Under the pieces are notes generated by a model that had not been told where the DNA came from, did no database searches, and saw nothing but the letters and a program-made list of their open reading frames with translations. The position numbers and the translations under genes were made by a program. From Natronohydrobacter sp. (lineage in GTDB: Bacteria; Pseudomonadota; Alphaproteobacteria; Rhodobacterales; Rhodobacteraceae), in NCBI GenBank assembly GCA_007125005.1, contig SLDY01000016.1:22579-86578 (forward strand): a stretch of DNA of 64,000 nt, read 5' to 3'. This document shows positions 26,559-35,554 of this stretch, one piece after another; position 1 is the first letter of the stretch; every line of letters begins with the position of its first letter.

Positions 26559-27203
26559 ATGTCATGGACAGACGATCGTGTCGAATTGCTCAAGAAGATG
26601 TGGAATGAAGGCCATTCAGCCTCGCAGATCGCCAAGGAACTCGGCGGCGTTACCCGTAACGCTGTGATTGGCAAGGTACATCGTCTTGGCCTCTCCAATC
26701 GCACGAATAGCGAGCCTGAGACCAAGGTAGAGCCGTCTGTGACCGTGACTGCGGATGCGCGTGAGGTCCCTGAGCATGACGTAAAGGTTGCGGATGTACT
26801 TGAGGGACAAGCGTTGGTATCGCCCGTAGTTGATCTGGCGCAGGCAAAGGCAGAGCGTGCTGCGGCTGCGAAATCGCCAGAGGTCACCGTGCCAGAGCCG
26901 GAAGAACCTCCGGCCTATCAGCCGCGCGCCATCATCCCTGCAGGACAACCACTGCCGCCGCAACCTTCAGCGAACGAGATTGATCCGGAAGCGTTGGCCA
27001 CTGTCCGTGAAGTCGAGAAAACCGCACGCAAGCTGTCATTGCTGGAATTGACGGAGCGCACCTGCAAATGGCCTATCGGAGACCCGGCAACTGAAGATTT
27101 CTGGTTCTGTGGGCTCCCAGTGAAAGCCGGAAAGCCTTATTGCGAGGCACATGTCTCGGTCGCCTTCCAGCCGATGAGCGCGAGACGTGACCGCAAGCGC
27201 TGA
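26559..27203 (+). CDS. gcrA: GcrA cell cycle regulator
   Basis: Alphaproteobacterial transcription factor that works with sigma-70 RNA polymerase and senses CcrM methylation at GANTC promoters in Caulobacter. The N-terminal helix-turn-helix is diagnostic: MSWTDDRVELLKKMWNEGHS then SQIAKELGGVTRNAVIGKVHRLGLSNR. A long Pro/Glu-rich linker (about residues 50-150) leads to the conserved C-terminal region with TERTCKWPIGDP and FWFCGLPVKAGKPYCEAH. The start 26559 has GGAGAG upstream, giving 214 residues. It lies a few kilobases from ftsQAZ, whose upstream gap contains a GANTC site. Confidence 0.95.
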   Translation: MSWTDDRVELLKKMWNEGHSASQIAKELGGVTRNAVIGKVHRLGLSNRTNSEPETKVEPSVTVTADAREVPEHDVKVADVLEGQALVSPVVDLAQAKAERAAAAKSPEVTVPEPEEPPAYQPRAIIPAGQPLPPQPSANEIDPEALATVREVEKTARKLSLLELTERTCKWPIGDPATEDFWFCGLPVKAGKPYCEAHVSVAFQPMSARRDRKR

Positions 27204-27205
27204 GA

Positions 27206-27592
27206 TCAGATCAGCATGATCCGGGCCATCCCGGTCGCCGCAGCATAGTTACACCGGACCTCGATCTCGGTGCTGCCGCGGCGCACGCGCAGCATGACAT
27301 CGCGCGTCTGATCCCCATTGGTGGCAGTAACATCGCGCGCGCCAACAACACCAAGCACCTCCAGCCCGCGTTCCTGCCCGGCTGCCATACAGGCACGCTC
27401 GGCAGCGGTCGCATCAATGCCGCCAAAGGGGTCATCAGGGATTGCAGTCTCGCCTGTTGCAGGCGGGGGCACGGCAGGGCCGGTCGCGGAGCCGCGCGGC
27501 ATGAGCGCAGCTGGATTAAGGGTGCAGCCCGAAAGCAAAACCACAACGCATCCGGCCAGTGGCCAAAGTGTTTTCCTTGTGTGTGGCTTCAT
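27206..27592 (-). CDS. Small lipoprotein, unknown function
   Basis: 128-residue predicted lipoprotein: a basic start, a hydrophobic stretch and the lipobox LLSGC (MKPHTRKTLWPLAGCVVVLLSGC). A Pro/Thr-rich spacer is followed by a small conserved domain (ERACMAAGQERGLEVLGVVGARDVTATNGDQ then RVRRGSTEIEVRCNYAAATGMARIML) with two cysteines that could pair in the periplasm. Start ATG 27592 has GGAAGG upstream; the track ORF extends into recN. It is the last gene of the lpxC-bamD-recN run, 38 bases after recN, and convergent with gcrA. Confidence 0.7.
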   Translation of the reverse strand: MKPHTRKTLWPLAGCVVVLLSGCTLNPAALMPRGSATGPAVPPPATGETAIPDDPFGGIDATAAERACMAAGQERGLEVLGVVGARDVTATNGDQTRDVMLRVRRGSTEIEVRCNYAAATGMARIMLI

Positions 27593-27630
27593 GTCTAACC
27601 TTCCCTGCTGAACCCGATCCTCGTGTTCGC

Positions 27631-29292
27631 TCATCGCATAGACTCCGCTGTCAGAAGGTCTTGTGCGGCTGCGCGTGCAGCATCGGTGATCGTATCACCC
27701 GAGAGCATTCTTGCAATCTCTTCAATACGGGCATCGGCGGAAAGCGGCACAACCCGCGAGAGCGTCTGGTCGCGGTGAACCTGTTTTTCAACCCGCCAGT
27801 GATGTTGTCCACGCGCGGCCACTTGAGGGGAATGGGTCACCACAAGCACCTGAGCTCCATTTGCCAGATCACGCAAGCGTCGCCCGACAGCATCTGCAGT
27901 AGCTCCGCCTACACCACGGTCAATCTCGTCAAAGATCATGGTCAGCCCGCTTGTTCCGCGCGCAAGGCAGACTTTCAGAGCCAACAGGAAGCGCGAAAGT
28001 TCACCACCAGAAGCTATGCGCGTGAGCGGGCCGGCTGGTGCGCCGGGATTGGTAGCAACTTCAAACTGCACGAGATCATATCCGTCAGGCCCCGGCTCGC
28101 TTTGTGCCAAAGCGGTCTTGAATACTGCTCGCTCAAGCTTGAGAGGTGCCAATTCGCGCGCCATCTCAATGTCCAGTTGTGTCGCGGCTTGCATACGTAA
28201 AGCACTCAGCGCCGCTGCCTGCTCTGAATAGGCCGTCTCCGCGATCTTCTCAGCTTTAGCGAGCTCTGCAATCTGGCGGGCACCGTTGTCCAGCCGGTCG
28301 AGTTTGTTGCGCAGATCATCGCTGAGTTGGGCCAGATCATCGGGCAGGCAGCCATGTTTGCGCGCAAGCCCCCGTAGCGCGAAAAGGCGCTCCTCCACAG
28401 CCTCCAACTCGCCGGGATGGTAATTGAGCGCTTCGACAGCCGCCTCCAAGCCCTGTTGCGCTTCACCCAGCGCATCTATCGCGCGGGTGAGGGCTTCGAT
28501 TGGCGCATCAAGCTGCTCTTGCAGCCCGTCTGATGCCGTTTCCAGCCAGCGCATCGCATCCATGAGCAAGCGTTCTGCACCTTCCTCGGAGAGAGCGGCA
28601 TGTGCGCGAGAGACATCTGCACGCAGACGTTCGGCGGCTTGCATTTGACGGCGGCGTGCATCCAGTGCTGCTTCTTCTCCCGGTTCGGGGGCGAGCGTGT
28701 CAAGTTCGGAGACTGCATGGCGTAGAAAGTCTTCTTCTTTTGCCATATCCCTGAGCCGTGCAGCCTCGGCCATATGAGCGTCCCGTGCAACGCGTAAACC
28801 GCGCCATGCGGCGCGACACGCGCTTAACGCTGAGTCGATTCCGGCATAGGCATCAAGTAACTGGCGATGCGCGCGCGGGTTCAGAAGCCCGCGATCATCT
28901 TGCCGGCCATGTAATTCAACCAGCGTATCAGACAGCGCGCGTAGTACCTCTCCCGAGGCGCGCCGGTCGTTTACGAAGGCTGTCTTTCGTCCATCGCGGT
29001 TATTAACGCGGCGCAGGAGGAGTGTGTCGGTCTGTCCAAGTCCGGCCTCCTGCAAGATGGCTTGTGCAGGGTGATCTGTGGCAAGTGCGAACTCTGCTAT
29101 GACCTCGCCCTGTTCTGCGCCTTGGCGCACCAGATCGGCGCGGCCCCTCCACCCCAGAACGAATCCGAGCGCATCAAGCAGGATAGATTTGCCAGCGCCC
29201 GTTTCCCCCGTCAGTACATTCAATCCGGGCTGGAAGCGCAATTCCAGCCTGTCGATGATAAGAACATCGCGAATATCAAGCGAAAGAAGCAT
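27631..29292 (-). CDS. recN: DNA repair protein RecN
   Basis: SMC-like ATPase of double-strand-break repair, 553 residues, the normal length. The N-terminal Walker A is GETGAGKS in LNVLTGETGAGKSILLDALG. Two long helical stretches form the coiled coil (roughly residues 160-350). The C-terminal half has LSRFLLALKVCLA, the Walker B IFDEIDRGVGGATADAVG and VLVVTHSPQVAARGQHHWRVEK. It is third in the minus-strand series lpxC-bamD-recN, 36 bases after bamD. Cytoplasmic. Confidence 0.95.
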   Translation of the reverse strand: MLLSLDIRDVLIIDRLELRFQPGLNVLTGETGAGKSILLDALGFVLGWRGRADLVRQGAEQGEVIAEFALATDHPAQAILQEAGLGQTDTLLLRRVNNRDGRKTAFVNDRRASGEVLRALSDTLVELHGRQDDRGLLNPRAHRQLLDAYAGIDSALSACRAAWRGLRVARDAHMAEAARLRDMAKEEDFLRHAVSELDTLAPEPGEEAALDARRRQMQAAERLRADVSRAHAALSEEGAERLLMDAMRWLETASDGLQEQLDAPIEALTRAIDALGEAQQGLEAAVEALNYHPGELEAVEERLFALRGLARKHGCLPDDLAQLSDDLRNKLDRLDNGARQIAELAKAEKIAETAYSEQAAALSALRMQAATQLDIEMARELAPLKLERAVFKTALAQSEPGPDGYDLVQFEVATNPGAPAGPLTRIASGGELSRFLLALKVCLARGTSGLTMIFDEIDRGVGGATADAVGRRLRDLANGAQVLVVTHSPQVAARGQHHWRVEKQVHRDQTLSRVVPLSADARIEEIARMLSGDTITDAARAAAQDLLTAESMR

Positions 29293-29328
29293 GGCAAGGA
29301 TCAGCCTTGGCCCATGAGCACGACCTGA

Positions 29329-30186
29329 TCAGATCCACTCGCCACGCACGGCCTGACGATAGATCGTGCGCAACCAGCCTTCGCCGCTGGCTTCGGGCTC
29401 CAATCCCTGACCACTTAGCAGGCGGAAGCTGTCGGCATAGAAGGGGTTAGCCTCAAAGTTATAGCCAAGAATCGCCCCTGCGGTCTGTGCGTCTTCGCGC
29501 AGTCCCAACGAAAGGTAAGATTCGACCAGCCTATGCAGGGCTTCAGGCGTATGAGTCGAGGTCTGGAAATCCTCGACCACCACGCGGAAACGGTTGATCG
29601 CGGCATTGTAATTGCCGCGACGCAGGTAATAGCGCCCGATCTCCATTTCCTTTGCTGCAAGATGATCGAAAGCCAGTTCGAATTTCAGAATGGCAGAGCG
29701 CGCATAATCGGAATCCGGGTATTGTTCGATCAGCCGACGTAGATGTTGCAATGCTTGGAACGTGACGCCCTGATCACGTCCGACTTCATCGACCTGATCG
29801 TAGAATGACAAGGCCAGAAGATAGGCTGCGTAAGGTGCGTCTTCATCATTGGGATATGTATCGAGAAAGCGCTGTGCAGCCGCGCGGCTATCTTCGAATT
29901 CGCGCGCGCGGTGATGGGCATAGGCTTGCATGATAAGCGCTCGGCGTGACCATTCGGTATATGGATATAGCCGTTCGATTTCCTGGAAATACCGCAGCGA
30001 AGCGCTGCTTCTGCGCGATGTCTCCAATTCGTATTCGCCGCGCTGAAAAATCTCTTCCGCAGAAAATCCTGCGAGCGATTCGTCTGGGCCACGATTGCGG
30101 TCACAAGCCGCCAGAGCTGCCAAGACCAACGCAAAGATGCCAAGCCGCCTTACTCCAGCCTTCGCGATCATCCCCTGCCACCCCAT
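29329..30186 (-). CDS. bamD: Outer membrane assembly lipoprotein BamD
   Basis: Lipoprotein of the BAM complex that inserts beta-barrels into the outer membrane. The signal peptide ends in the lipobox ALAAC (GIFALVLAALAACDRN). Five TPR-like repeats follow, with FSAEEIFQRGEYELETSRRSSASLRYFQEIERLYPYTEWSRRALI typical of the first. 285 residues from ATG 30186; ATG 30171 (MIAKAGVRR) would give a more classical signal peptide and has GGGGTGG upstream, so the start is open by five codons. Between lpxC and recN on the minus strand. Confidence 0.93.
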   Translation of the reverse strand: MGWQGMIAKAGVRRLGIFALVLAALAACDRNRGPDESLAGFSAEEIFQRGEYELETSRRSSASLRYFQEIERLYPYTEWSRRALIMQAYAHHRAREFEDSRAAAQRFLDTYPNDEDAPYAAYLLALSFYDQVDEVGRDQGVTFQALQHLRRLIEQYPDSDYARSAILKFELAFDHLAAKEMEIGRYYLRRGNYNAAINRFRVVVEDFQTSTHTPEALHRLVESYLSLGLREDAQTAGAILGYNFEANPFYADSFRLLSGQGLEPEASGEGWLRTIYRQAVRGEWI

Positions 30187-30278
30187 AGCTCTTTTCGTCT
30201 TATTGGTCTGTTAGCATAGAAAAATGGGAGGCGCAAAACGCCTTTTGGTGGTTGCGGAAGCTATGTGGCAGCTATCAA

Positions 30279-31199
30279 TCAAGCCGACATGCGAAGGTCG
30301 GCAGCCGAAACACCGTTTCCGGGCAGCTTGCGCTGCACGAAAGGGTCGCTTGCTACAATTTCATAATTGGCAGGATCAGCAAGAAGTGTCTTCAGCAGGC
30401 GCCCAGTCAGTGCATGGCCCGCGCGTACGCCCTCATAGCGACCGATCATCGGATAGCCTGCGACATAAAGATCGCCCATCGCATCAAGCATCTTGTGCCG
30501 CACTGGCTCATCGGCGCGGCGCAGACCGCCAGGGCTCAGCACTTCGCCGTTATGGAAAACGACCGCATTATCAAGCGATCCGCCCAGCGCAAGGCCATGC
30601 GCCTGCATGGTCTCGACATCCTTGCGCAGGCAGAATGTACGACAATCGCTCAACTCTCGCAGGAAGGCTCCGTTCGAGACTGTCAATTGCTTGCGCTGTT
30701 GTCCGATTGCGGGCTCGGCGAAATCGATTTCGAACGCGATTTCAAAATTTGCTGCAGGCATCAGTCGCGCCGATGCGCCGTCTTTCTCCACTGTCACAGT
30801 TTTGCGTACACGCAGAACCTTTGCAGGCACGCCCTGCGCGCGCAGACCGGCGGCAAAGATATGTCTCACGAACGGATCAGCGCTTCCATCGAGGATCGGC
30901 ACTTCGGGGCCGTCAATCTCGATAATGGCATTGTGCACACCACAGCCATGCAGCGCCGCCAGCAAATGCTCCACAGTGCTGACCCGCGCGCCATGCTGGT
31001 TTTCAAGAACAGTACACAGAGATGCTTCAACCCAGGCGCTCACACCGACTGGAATGATCCTGTGCTCTGCATCCAGATCCATCCGATGAAATTGCAATCC
31101 AGTATCTGACGGAGCCGGACGCAACCGCATTCGAACTGGTTTGCCGCTGTGCAGACCGATCCCGACGATTTCCCGATTTTTGAGAAATGTGTGTTGCAT
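30279..31199 (-). CDS. lpxC: UDP-3-O-acyl-N-acetylglucosamine deacetylase
   Basis: Zinc enzyme for the committed step of lipid A synthesis, 306 residues. The metal ligands are H78 in STVEHLLAALHG, H235 and D239 in VRHKMLDAMGDL, and the catalytic histidine is H262 in RAGHALTG, with spacings as in E. coli LpxC. The track begins at a TTG; ATG 31199 (MQHTFLKNRE) is the natural start. It leads the lpxC-bamD-recN operon on the minus strand. In related genomes lpxC is commonly near ftsZ; here it is 6 kb away and inverted. Confidence 0.95.
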   Translation of the reverse strand: MQHTFLKNREIVGIGLHSGKPVRMRLRPAPSDTGLQFHRMDLDAEHRIIPVGVSAWVEASLCTVLENQHGARVSTVEHLLAALHGCGVHNAIIEIDGPEVPILDGSADPFVRHIFAAGLRAQGVPAKVLRVRKTVTVEKDGASARLMPAANFEIAFEIDFAEPAIGQQRKQLTVSNGAFLRELSDCRTFCLRKDVETMQAHGLALGGSLDNAVVFHNGEVLSPGGLRRADEPVRHKMLDAMGDLYVAGYPMIGRYEGVRAGHALTGRLLKTLLADPANYEIVASDPFVQRKLPGNGVSAADLRMSA

Positions 31200-31348
31200 A
31201 CCCAATACCCGCCTGACCGTTTCTGTGCAGTTTTGCTGAATCTTAACTATCGGGGCACTAGGTGCAATTCACAGATTGTGACCTGATGTAACACAGAGGA
31301 TCTGCCATGCCCGATGGGTGTGCGGGCTTGGCTGCACGAGGCTTTGGC

Positions 31349-31558
31349 TTAGCGTTTCTTGCTTTTTGCACTATCCTTCAGCTTGCGCGCTGCACTGGCC
31401 GCGGCACGCAGTTCTTCTGCAATTTCTTCCGCCTCATCGGGGTCAAAATCAAGCGGCAGATCAATGCCATCTCCTGCAAGATAGATCCGCACCATGCCAA
31501 GATTTGTCGGGCCGATCTGAAGGTTGGCAGAGATGTCGCTTTCCGAGTTGATGCCCAT
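31349..31558 (-). CDS. Small conserved protein (DUF6324-like)
   Basis: 69 residues, no signal peptide or membrane helix. The N-terminal half MGINSESDISANLQIGPTNL plus GMVRIYLAGDGIDLPLDFDP looks like a compact beta domain; an acidic helix (DEAEEIAEELRAAASAARKL) and a basic lysine tail (KDSAKSKKR) follow. It resembles a small family restricted to Rhodobacterales that I recall as DUF6324; this attribution is from memory. Function is unknown. Next to tRNA-His, opposite strand. Confidence 0.65.
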   Translation of the reverse strand: MGINSESDISANLQIGPTNLGMVRIYLAGDGIDLPLDFDPDEAEEIAEELRAAASAARKLKDSAKSKKR

Positions 31559-31671
31559 TGTGACAATGTCCTTCGCTTATGGGTCGTGCAACGGCGATAA
31601 GGCCTGTTGGCGGTTATTTCAAGTTGCCGGCTCTTGCATTTCTCAGAACCTGAGGCTAAATCGCCCGCAGT

Positions 31672-31748
31672 GCCGCCTTAGCTCAGTTGGTTAGAGCGCT
31701 GGATTGTGGATCCAGAGGTCCCCCGTTCAAGCCGGGGAGGCGGTACCA
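31672..31748 (+). tRNA. tRNA-His (GTG)
   Basis: Complete cloverleaf. Acceptor GCCGCCT pairs with AGGCGGT, D arm GCTC...GAGC, anticodon arm CTGGA-TTGTGGA-TCCAG with GTG at 34-36, T arm CCCCG-TTCAAGC-CGGGG, then A73 and encoded CCA. Position -1 in DNA is T, so no G-1 is encoded; base 73 is A rather than C and the first pair is G1-U72. This is the alphaproteobacterial type of tRNA-His with altered identity elements. 77 nt with CCA. Confidence 0.97.
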
Positions 31749-31848
31749 CCTCAAAAACAGTAATGTCTTTTTGCGTAGATGGCTTGCCTGTCTTGTGGCA
31801 CGGGCGTATCTGGCGCAGCAATATTCTTAACGGAAAGCTGTGCAGAAA

Positions 31849-32478
31849 ATGCCCGTTCCGCCCAGACATGCCTTGCCCCATGCGCCCAAAGATGCCGTTA
31901 TCGGGCTGTTTGGCGGCTCTTTTGATCCCGCGCATGAAGGTCATGTCCAAGTATCGCGTCATGCGCTGAAACGCTTGCAACTTCGTCAACTCTGGTGGCT
32001 GGTTTCACCAGGTAATCCGCTAAAGGCACATGGTCCGGCTGCTTTGGAGCGTCGGGTGGCCTATGCGCGTGCTCTGATGCAACATCCGCAGGTGCAGATT
32101 ACATCTGTGGAGGCTGTACTCGGCACGCGCTTTACTGCCGACACCTTGGTCGCTTTGCAGCGCCTCTATCCCCGGCAGCGATTTGTCTGGATCATGGGGG
32201 CGGATAACCTTGCCTCCTTGCATCACTGGGAGAGTTGGCATCGCATCATGCGCAGCGTGCCAGTTGCTGTCATGGCACGGCCCGGGCAATGCCGGCCTGC
32301 GCTGTCATCTGTTGCAGCGCGCAGTTACGCTGCGGCGCGCATACCCGCCGAAGCGGCAGCGCATCTGGGGCAGATGCGTGCGCCAGCATGGTGCTTTCTG
32401 AACATTCCCATGCTTGACACCTCATCAAGCAAGCTGCGTGAACTTGGGGCTTGGCGCGGCATTGATGCTGCAGTCTGA
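31849..32478 (+). CDS. nadD: Nicotinate-nucleotide adenylyltransferase
   Basis: Makes deamido-NAD from nicotinate mononucleotide and ATP. The nucleotidyltransferase motif is GLFGGSFDPAHEGHVQVSRHAL, with FVWIMGADNLASLHHWESWHRI and the C-terminal TSSSKLRE signature of the family. I chose ATG 31849 (209 residues) over GTG 31840 since GGAAAG lies at a workable distance from both. The gene pair rsfS-rlmH that commonly follows nadD in alphaproteobacteria is not here; dacB follows after 163 bases. Confidence 0.92.
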   Translation: MPVPPRHALPHAPKDAVIGLFGGSFDPAHEGHVQVSRHALKRLQLRQLWWLVSPGNPLKAHGPAALERRVAYARALMQHPQVQITSVEAVLGTRFTADTLVALQRLYPRQRFVWIMGADNLASLHHWESWHRIMRSVPVAVMARPGQCRPALSSVAARSYAAARIPAEAAAHLGQMRAPAWCFLNIPMLDTSSSKLRELGAWRGIDAAV

Positions 32479-32641
32479 TGGGTTCAGACCTTGATTTGTG
32501 ACTTGCTGCGGGGAGGTAGAGCTTGCCTGTCGGCCGTAAACTTGCTGATATCGCCTCAGGAACTGAATTTCGGGAAGATCGTGCGCGCAGGGGCAGGGTA
32601 TTTGTCATGCCAAAACGCGGCGAGCAGCGGGGAAGTAAGAT

Positions 32642-34117
32642 ATGCACAGGCCAATTCATCGCCGTGACCTCTTGCAGCTTCTCATGGGTGGAACCGCGCT
32701 TCTGGCAATGCCCGCCTGTGCGAATGCGCCTGATCGCTCGCTGCGCCCAACACTCAGACCTGCCGCCCCAGTTGAGGGGATTGTTGCGCGCGCGGGATTG
32801 GGCGGGGACCTCGCCTTCGCAGTGGTTGATATGCAATCCGGCAATCTGCTCGAAGGCCAATCCGCCAATATGCCCTTACCACCCGCGAGCGTCGCCAAGG
32901 CGGTCACAGCACTCTATGCACTTGATGCCTTGGGCGCGGGTTATCAGTTTCGCACAAGACTGGTTGCGACCGGACCTGTAAGTGAAGGTGTGCTGCAGGG
33001 CGATCTGGTTTTGGCAGGCGGTGGCGACCCGACTCTCGAAACCGATCATCTGGCCGCGATGGCGCGGGAACTGAGCGTTGCGGGCGTGCGGCGGGTAACT
33101 GGGCGATTTCTGGTTTGGGGAGGCGCCCTGCCTTTCACTCACGAAATCGCAGATGATCAGGCGGTTCAGGCGGGTTACAACCCGGCAATCTCCGGGCTGA
33201 ATCTCAACTTCAACCGCGTCCACTTCGAATGGCGGCGCGCCGGGAACGACTATTCGATCTCGATGGACGCGCGGTCAAATACACATCAACCGGCGGTTGG
33301 TGTCGCTCAGATGCAAGTGGTAGCGCGCTCGAGTCCGCTTTATACCTATCGCAGAACTGCGAACCGCGACGAATGGACCGTTGCGCGCAGCGCATTGGGG
33401 AATACCGGCTCGCGCTGGCTTCCGGTGCGTCATCCCGAGCTTTATGCCGGCGAAGTCTTTCGCGTGCTGGCACGCGCGCAGGGGGTTGAATTGCCCGCCC
33501 CGAGCGTGAGTGCAGGCATTCCATCAGGGCGCGATCTGGTCACACATCTTTCGCAGCCCTTGCAGATCGTGCTGCGCGATGTCCTGCGCTTTTCGACCAA
33601 TATCAGCGCTGAAGCTGTGGGGCTGACAGCGTCAGTCGCCCGCGGTGGCAGGCCATCGAGCTTGCGCGCTTCTGCGGCACAGATGTCAGACTGGGCGCGC
33701 ACGCGTTACGGATTGTCGAGCATGCAGCTTGTGGATCACTCAGGGTTGGGAGCAGCCTCAAGGGTATCGATGATCGATCTGGCCAATATGTTCCGACGTG
33801 CCGGGGCCGATGGGATGCTGCGCAGTCTCCTGCGCGCGCATCCGATTCGTGACGGCAATAACACCATCATTGCCAATCCAGGCTTTGACGTGCACGCCAA
33901 GACCGGGACACTATATTTCGTCTCGGCCCTTGGCGGGTATCTGCGCGCGCCGGGAGGTCGTGAGTTAGCGTTCTCGATCTGCGCTGCTGATCTCGCGCGG
34001 CGTGCCCGTGTTGCGGGTGGTCAGGTAGATCGCCCCGAGGGTACTGCCGTCTGGTCACGTGCAGCGCGCGACATGCAGCAGCAGCTGTTGTATCGCTGGG
34101 TCCAGGCGCATTCGTGA
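32642..34117 (+). CDS. dacB: D-alanyl-D-alanine carboxypeptidase/endopeptidase (PBP4 type)
   Basis: Peptidoglycan-trimming penicillin-binding protein of the periplasm, 491 residues. The serine nucleophile is S83 in PASVAKAVTALYALD (SxxK), the SxN motif is FSTNISAE and the KTG triad is HAKTGTLYFVSALGG. The N-terminus has a twin-arginine-like HRRDLLQLL start, a hydrophobic core and an AMPAC segment that could be a lipobox, so it may be exported folded or be lipid-anchored. The long insertion between SxxK and SxN is typical of PBP4. It is followed by a repeated hairpin element and the convergent accC. Confidence 0.92.
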   Translation: MHRPIHRRDLLQLLMGGTALLAMPACANAPDRSLRPTLRPAAPVEGIVARAGLGGDLAFAVVDMQSGNLLEGQSANMPLPPASVAKAVTALYALDALGAGYQFRTRLVATGPVSEGVLQGDLVLAGGGDPTLETDHLAAMARELSVAGVRRVTGRFLVWGGALPFTHEIADDQAVQAGYNPAISGLNLNFNRVHFEWRRAGNDYSISMDARSNTHQPAVGVAQMQVVARSSPLYTYRRTANRDEWTVARSALGNTGSRWLPVRHPELYAGEVFRVLARAQGVELPAPSVSAGIPSGRDLVTHLSQPLQIVLRDVLRFSTNISAEAVGLTASVARGGRPSSLRASAAQMSDWARTRYGLSSMQLVDHSGLGAASRVSMIDLANMFRRAGADGMLRSLLRAHPIRDGNNTIIANPGFDVHAKTGTLYFVSALGGYLRAPGGRELAFSICAADLARRARVAGGQVDRPEGTAVWSRAARDMQQQLLYRWVQAHS

Positions 34118-34124
34118 CCAAGGC

Positions 34125-34178
34125 AAGGGGGCCGTCTGCCCCCTTGAACCCCCGAGGATATTTTTACAAGGATGAAGG
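34125..34178 (+). repeat. Hairpin plus conserved tail element, copy 1
   Basis: AAGGGGGC-CGTCT-GCCCCCTT hairpin (34125-34145), three bases, then CCCCCGAGGATATTTTTACA and AGGATGAAGG. A second copy with the same layout and tail occurs on the minus strand at 48284-48334. This copy lies between the convergent dacB and accC and has TTTTT, so it may double as the dacB terminator. Confidence 0.75.
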
Positions 34179-34191
34179 AAGCGGGTAGCCC

Positions 34192-35541
34192 TCAGCTTTG
34201 ACCGGGCTTGGCCAGAAATGCCTCCAGCCAATGGATGTCATAATTGCCGCTCTGCACATCCGGTTCTGCAAGAAGAGCACGAAAGAGTGGAACCGAACTG
34301 TCCACTCCGTCGATGATCAGTTCGCCAAGCGCCCGATTGAGGCGGGCGAGGGCTTCTGGACGATCGCGGCCATGCACGATCAGTTTCGCGATCAGACTGT
34401 CGTAATGCGGTGGGATCGTGTAGCCCGAATAGAGTGCTGAATCCATGCGCACGCCGAGGCCGCCCGGTGCATGGTAGGTCTCGACCCTGCCGGGGCAGGG
34501 CGTGAAATTGGGAAGACGTTCGGCATTGATACGCACTTCGATGGCATGGCCATTGAGCACGAGATTGTCTTGTGTGAATGATAGCGGATGGCCGCCTGCG
34601 ACCCGGATCTGCTCGCGCACAAGATCCACGCCGAATATGGCCTCTGTCACGGGATGCTCGACCTGAAGCCGGGTGTTCATCTCGATGAAGTAGAACTCGC
34701 CATTCTCATAGAGAAACTCGATTGTGCCAGCGCCACGATAGCCAATGCGCGCGATGGCTTCGGCGCAGGTCTGCCCGATGCGGGCTCGGGTCTCGGGATC
34801 AATGGCGGGGCCGGGGGCTTCCTCAAGCACTTTCTGGTGGCGGCGCTGAAGTGAGCAGTCGCGCTCGCCCAAGTGCACGGCATTGCCCTTGCCATCACCA
34901 AAGACCTGAATTTCGATATGGCGTGGCGCGCCGAGATATTTCTCGAGATAGACTTCGTCATTGCCAAAAGCCGCCTTGCCCTCGGCGCGGGCCGTGCGGA
35001 AAGCTGTCTCAAGATCAGCCTCGCTGCGCGCCAGTTTCATGCCACGCCCACCGCCACCGGCTGTGGCCTTGATGATGACGGGATAGCCGATCTCTGCGGC
35101 GACCGTCTGCGCGGTCTCAAAATCCGGCACGCCACCCTCAGAGCCGGGCACGCAGGGCACGCCAAGAGCCTTCATAGTTTCCTTGGCAGTGATCTTGTCA
35201 CCCATCATGCGGATATGTTCAGCAGAGGGCCCGATGAACGTGATCCCATGATCCTCGACCACTTGCACGAATGCCGCGTTTTCCGACAGGAAACCATATC
35301 CGGGGTGAATTGCCTCGGCCCCGGAAATCTCGCAGGCCGAAATAATCGCCGGGACATGCAGATAGCTTTGTGATGCAGGCGCAGGGCCAATGCAGATGGC
35401 TTCATCCGCCATGCGCACATGCATTGCATCGGCATCAGCAGTGGAGTGCACAGCGACCGAGCCTATTCCCATCTCTCGGCAGGCGCGGATAACGCGCAGG
35501 GCGATCTCACCGCGATTGGCAATCAGGATCTTGTTGAACAT
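34192..35541 (-). CDS. accC: Acetyl-CoA carboxylase, biotin carboxylase subunit
   Basis: Carboxylates the biotin on AccB with ATP and bicarbonate, first half of malonyl-CoA synthesis. 449 residues, the standard length. Typical segments: [20 protein letters not shown], glycine loop [39 protein letters not shown] with metal ligands, and the AccC C-terminal domain. It follows accB by 13 bases. The subunit is distinguished from propionyl- or pyruvate carboxylases by its length and by the adjacent accB. Confidence 0.96.
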   Translation of the reverse strand: MFNKILIANRGEIALRVIRACREMGIGSVAVHSTADADAMHVRMADEAICIGPAPASQSYLHVPAIISACEISGAEAIHPGYGFLSENAAFVQVVEDHGITFIGPSAEHIRMMGDKITAKETMKALGVPCVPGSEGGVPDFETAQTVAAEIGYPVIIKATAGGGGRGMKLARSEADLETAFRTARAEGKAAFGNDEVYLEKYLGAPRHIEIQVFGDGKGNAVHLGERDCSLQRRHQKVLEEAPGPAIDPETRARIGQTCAEAIARIGYRGAGTIEFLYENGEFYFIEMNTRLQVEHPVTEAIFGVDLVREQIRVAGGHPLSFTQDNLVLNGHAIEVRINAERLPNFTPCPGRVETYHAPGGLGVRMDSALYSGYTIPPHYDSLIAKLIVHGRDRPEALARLNRALGELIIDGVDSSVPLFRALLAEPDVQSGNYDIHWLEAFLAKPGQS

Positions 35542-35554
35542 CCCACACCCTGCC

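Noticed and set aside
30229-30246. AGGCG/CGCCT hairpin with T-run as a terminator of lpxC
   Set aside because: The T-run is on the plus strand, whereas lpxC and bamD run on the minus strand; no plus-strand gene ends there.
31670-31748. tRNA-His folded with an encoded G-1
   Set aside because: That register shifts the acceptor stem by one and breaks the T8-A9 and CCA positions. The correct fold starts at G31672 and leaves T at -1.
32479-32641. Extra gene between nadD and dacB, including the plus-strand ORF from 32523
   Set aside because: That ORF overlaps most of dacB in another frame and its upstream part has no family pattern; the gap more likely holds the dacB promoter.
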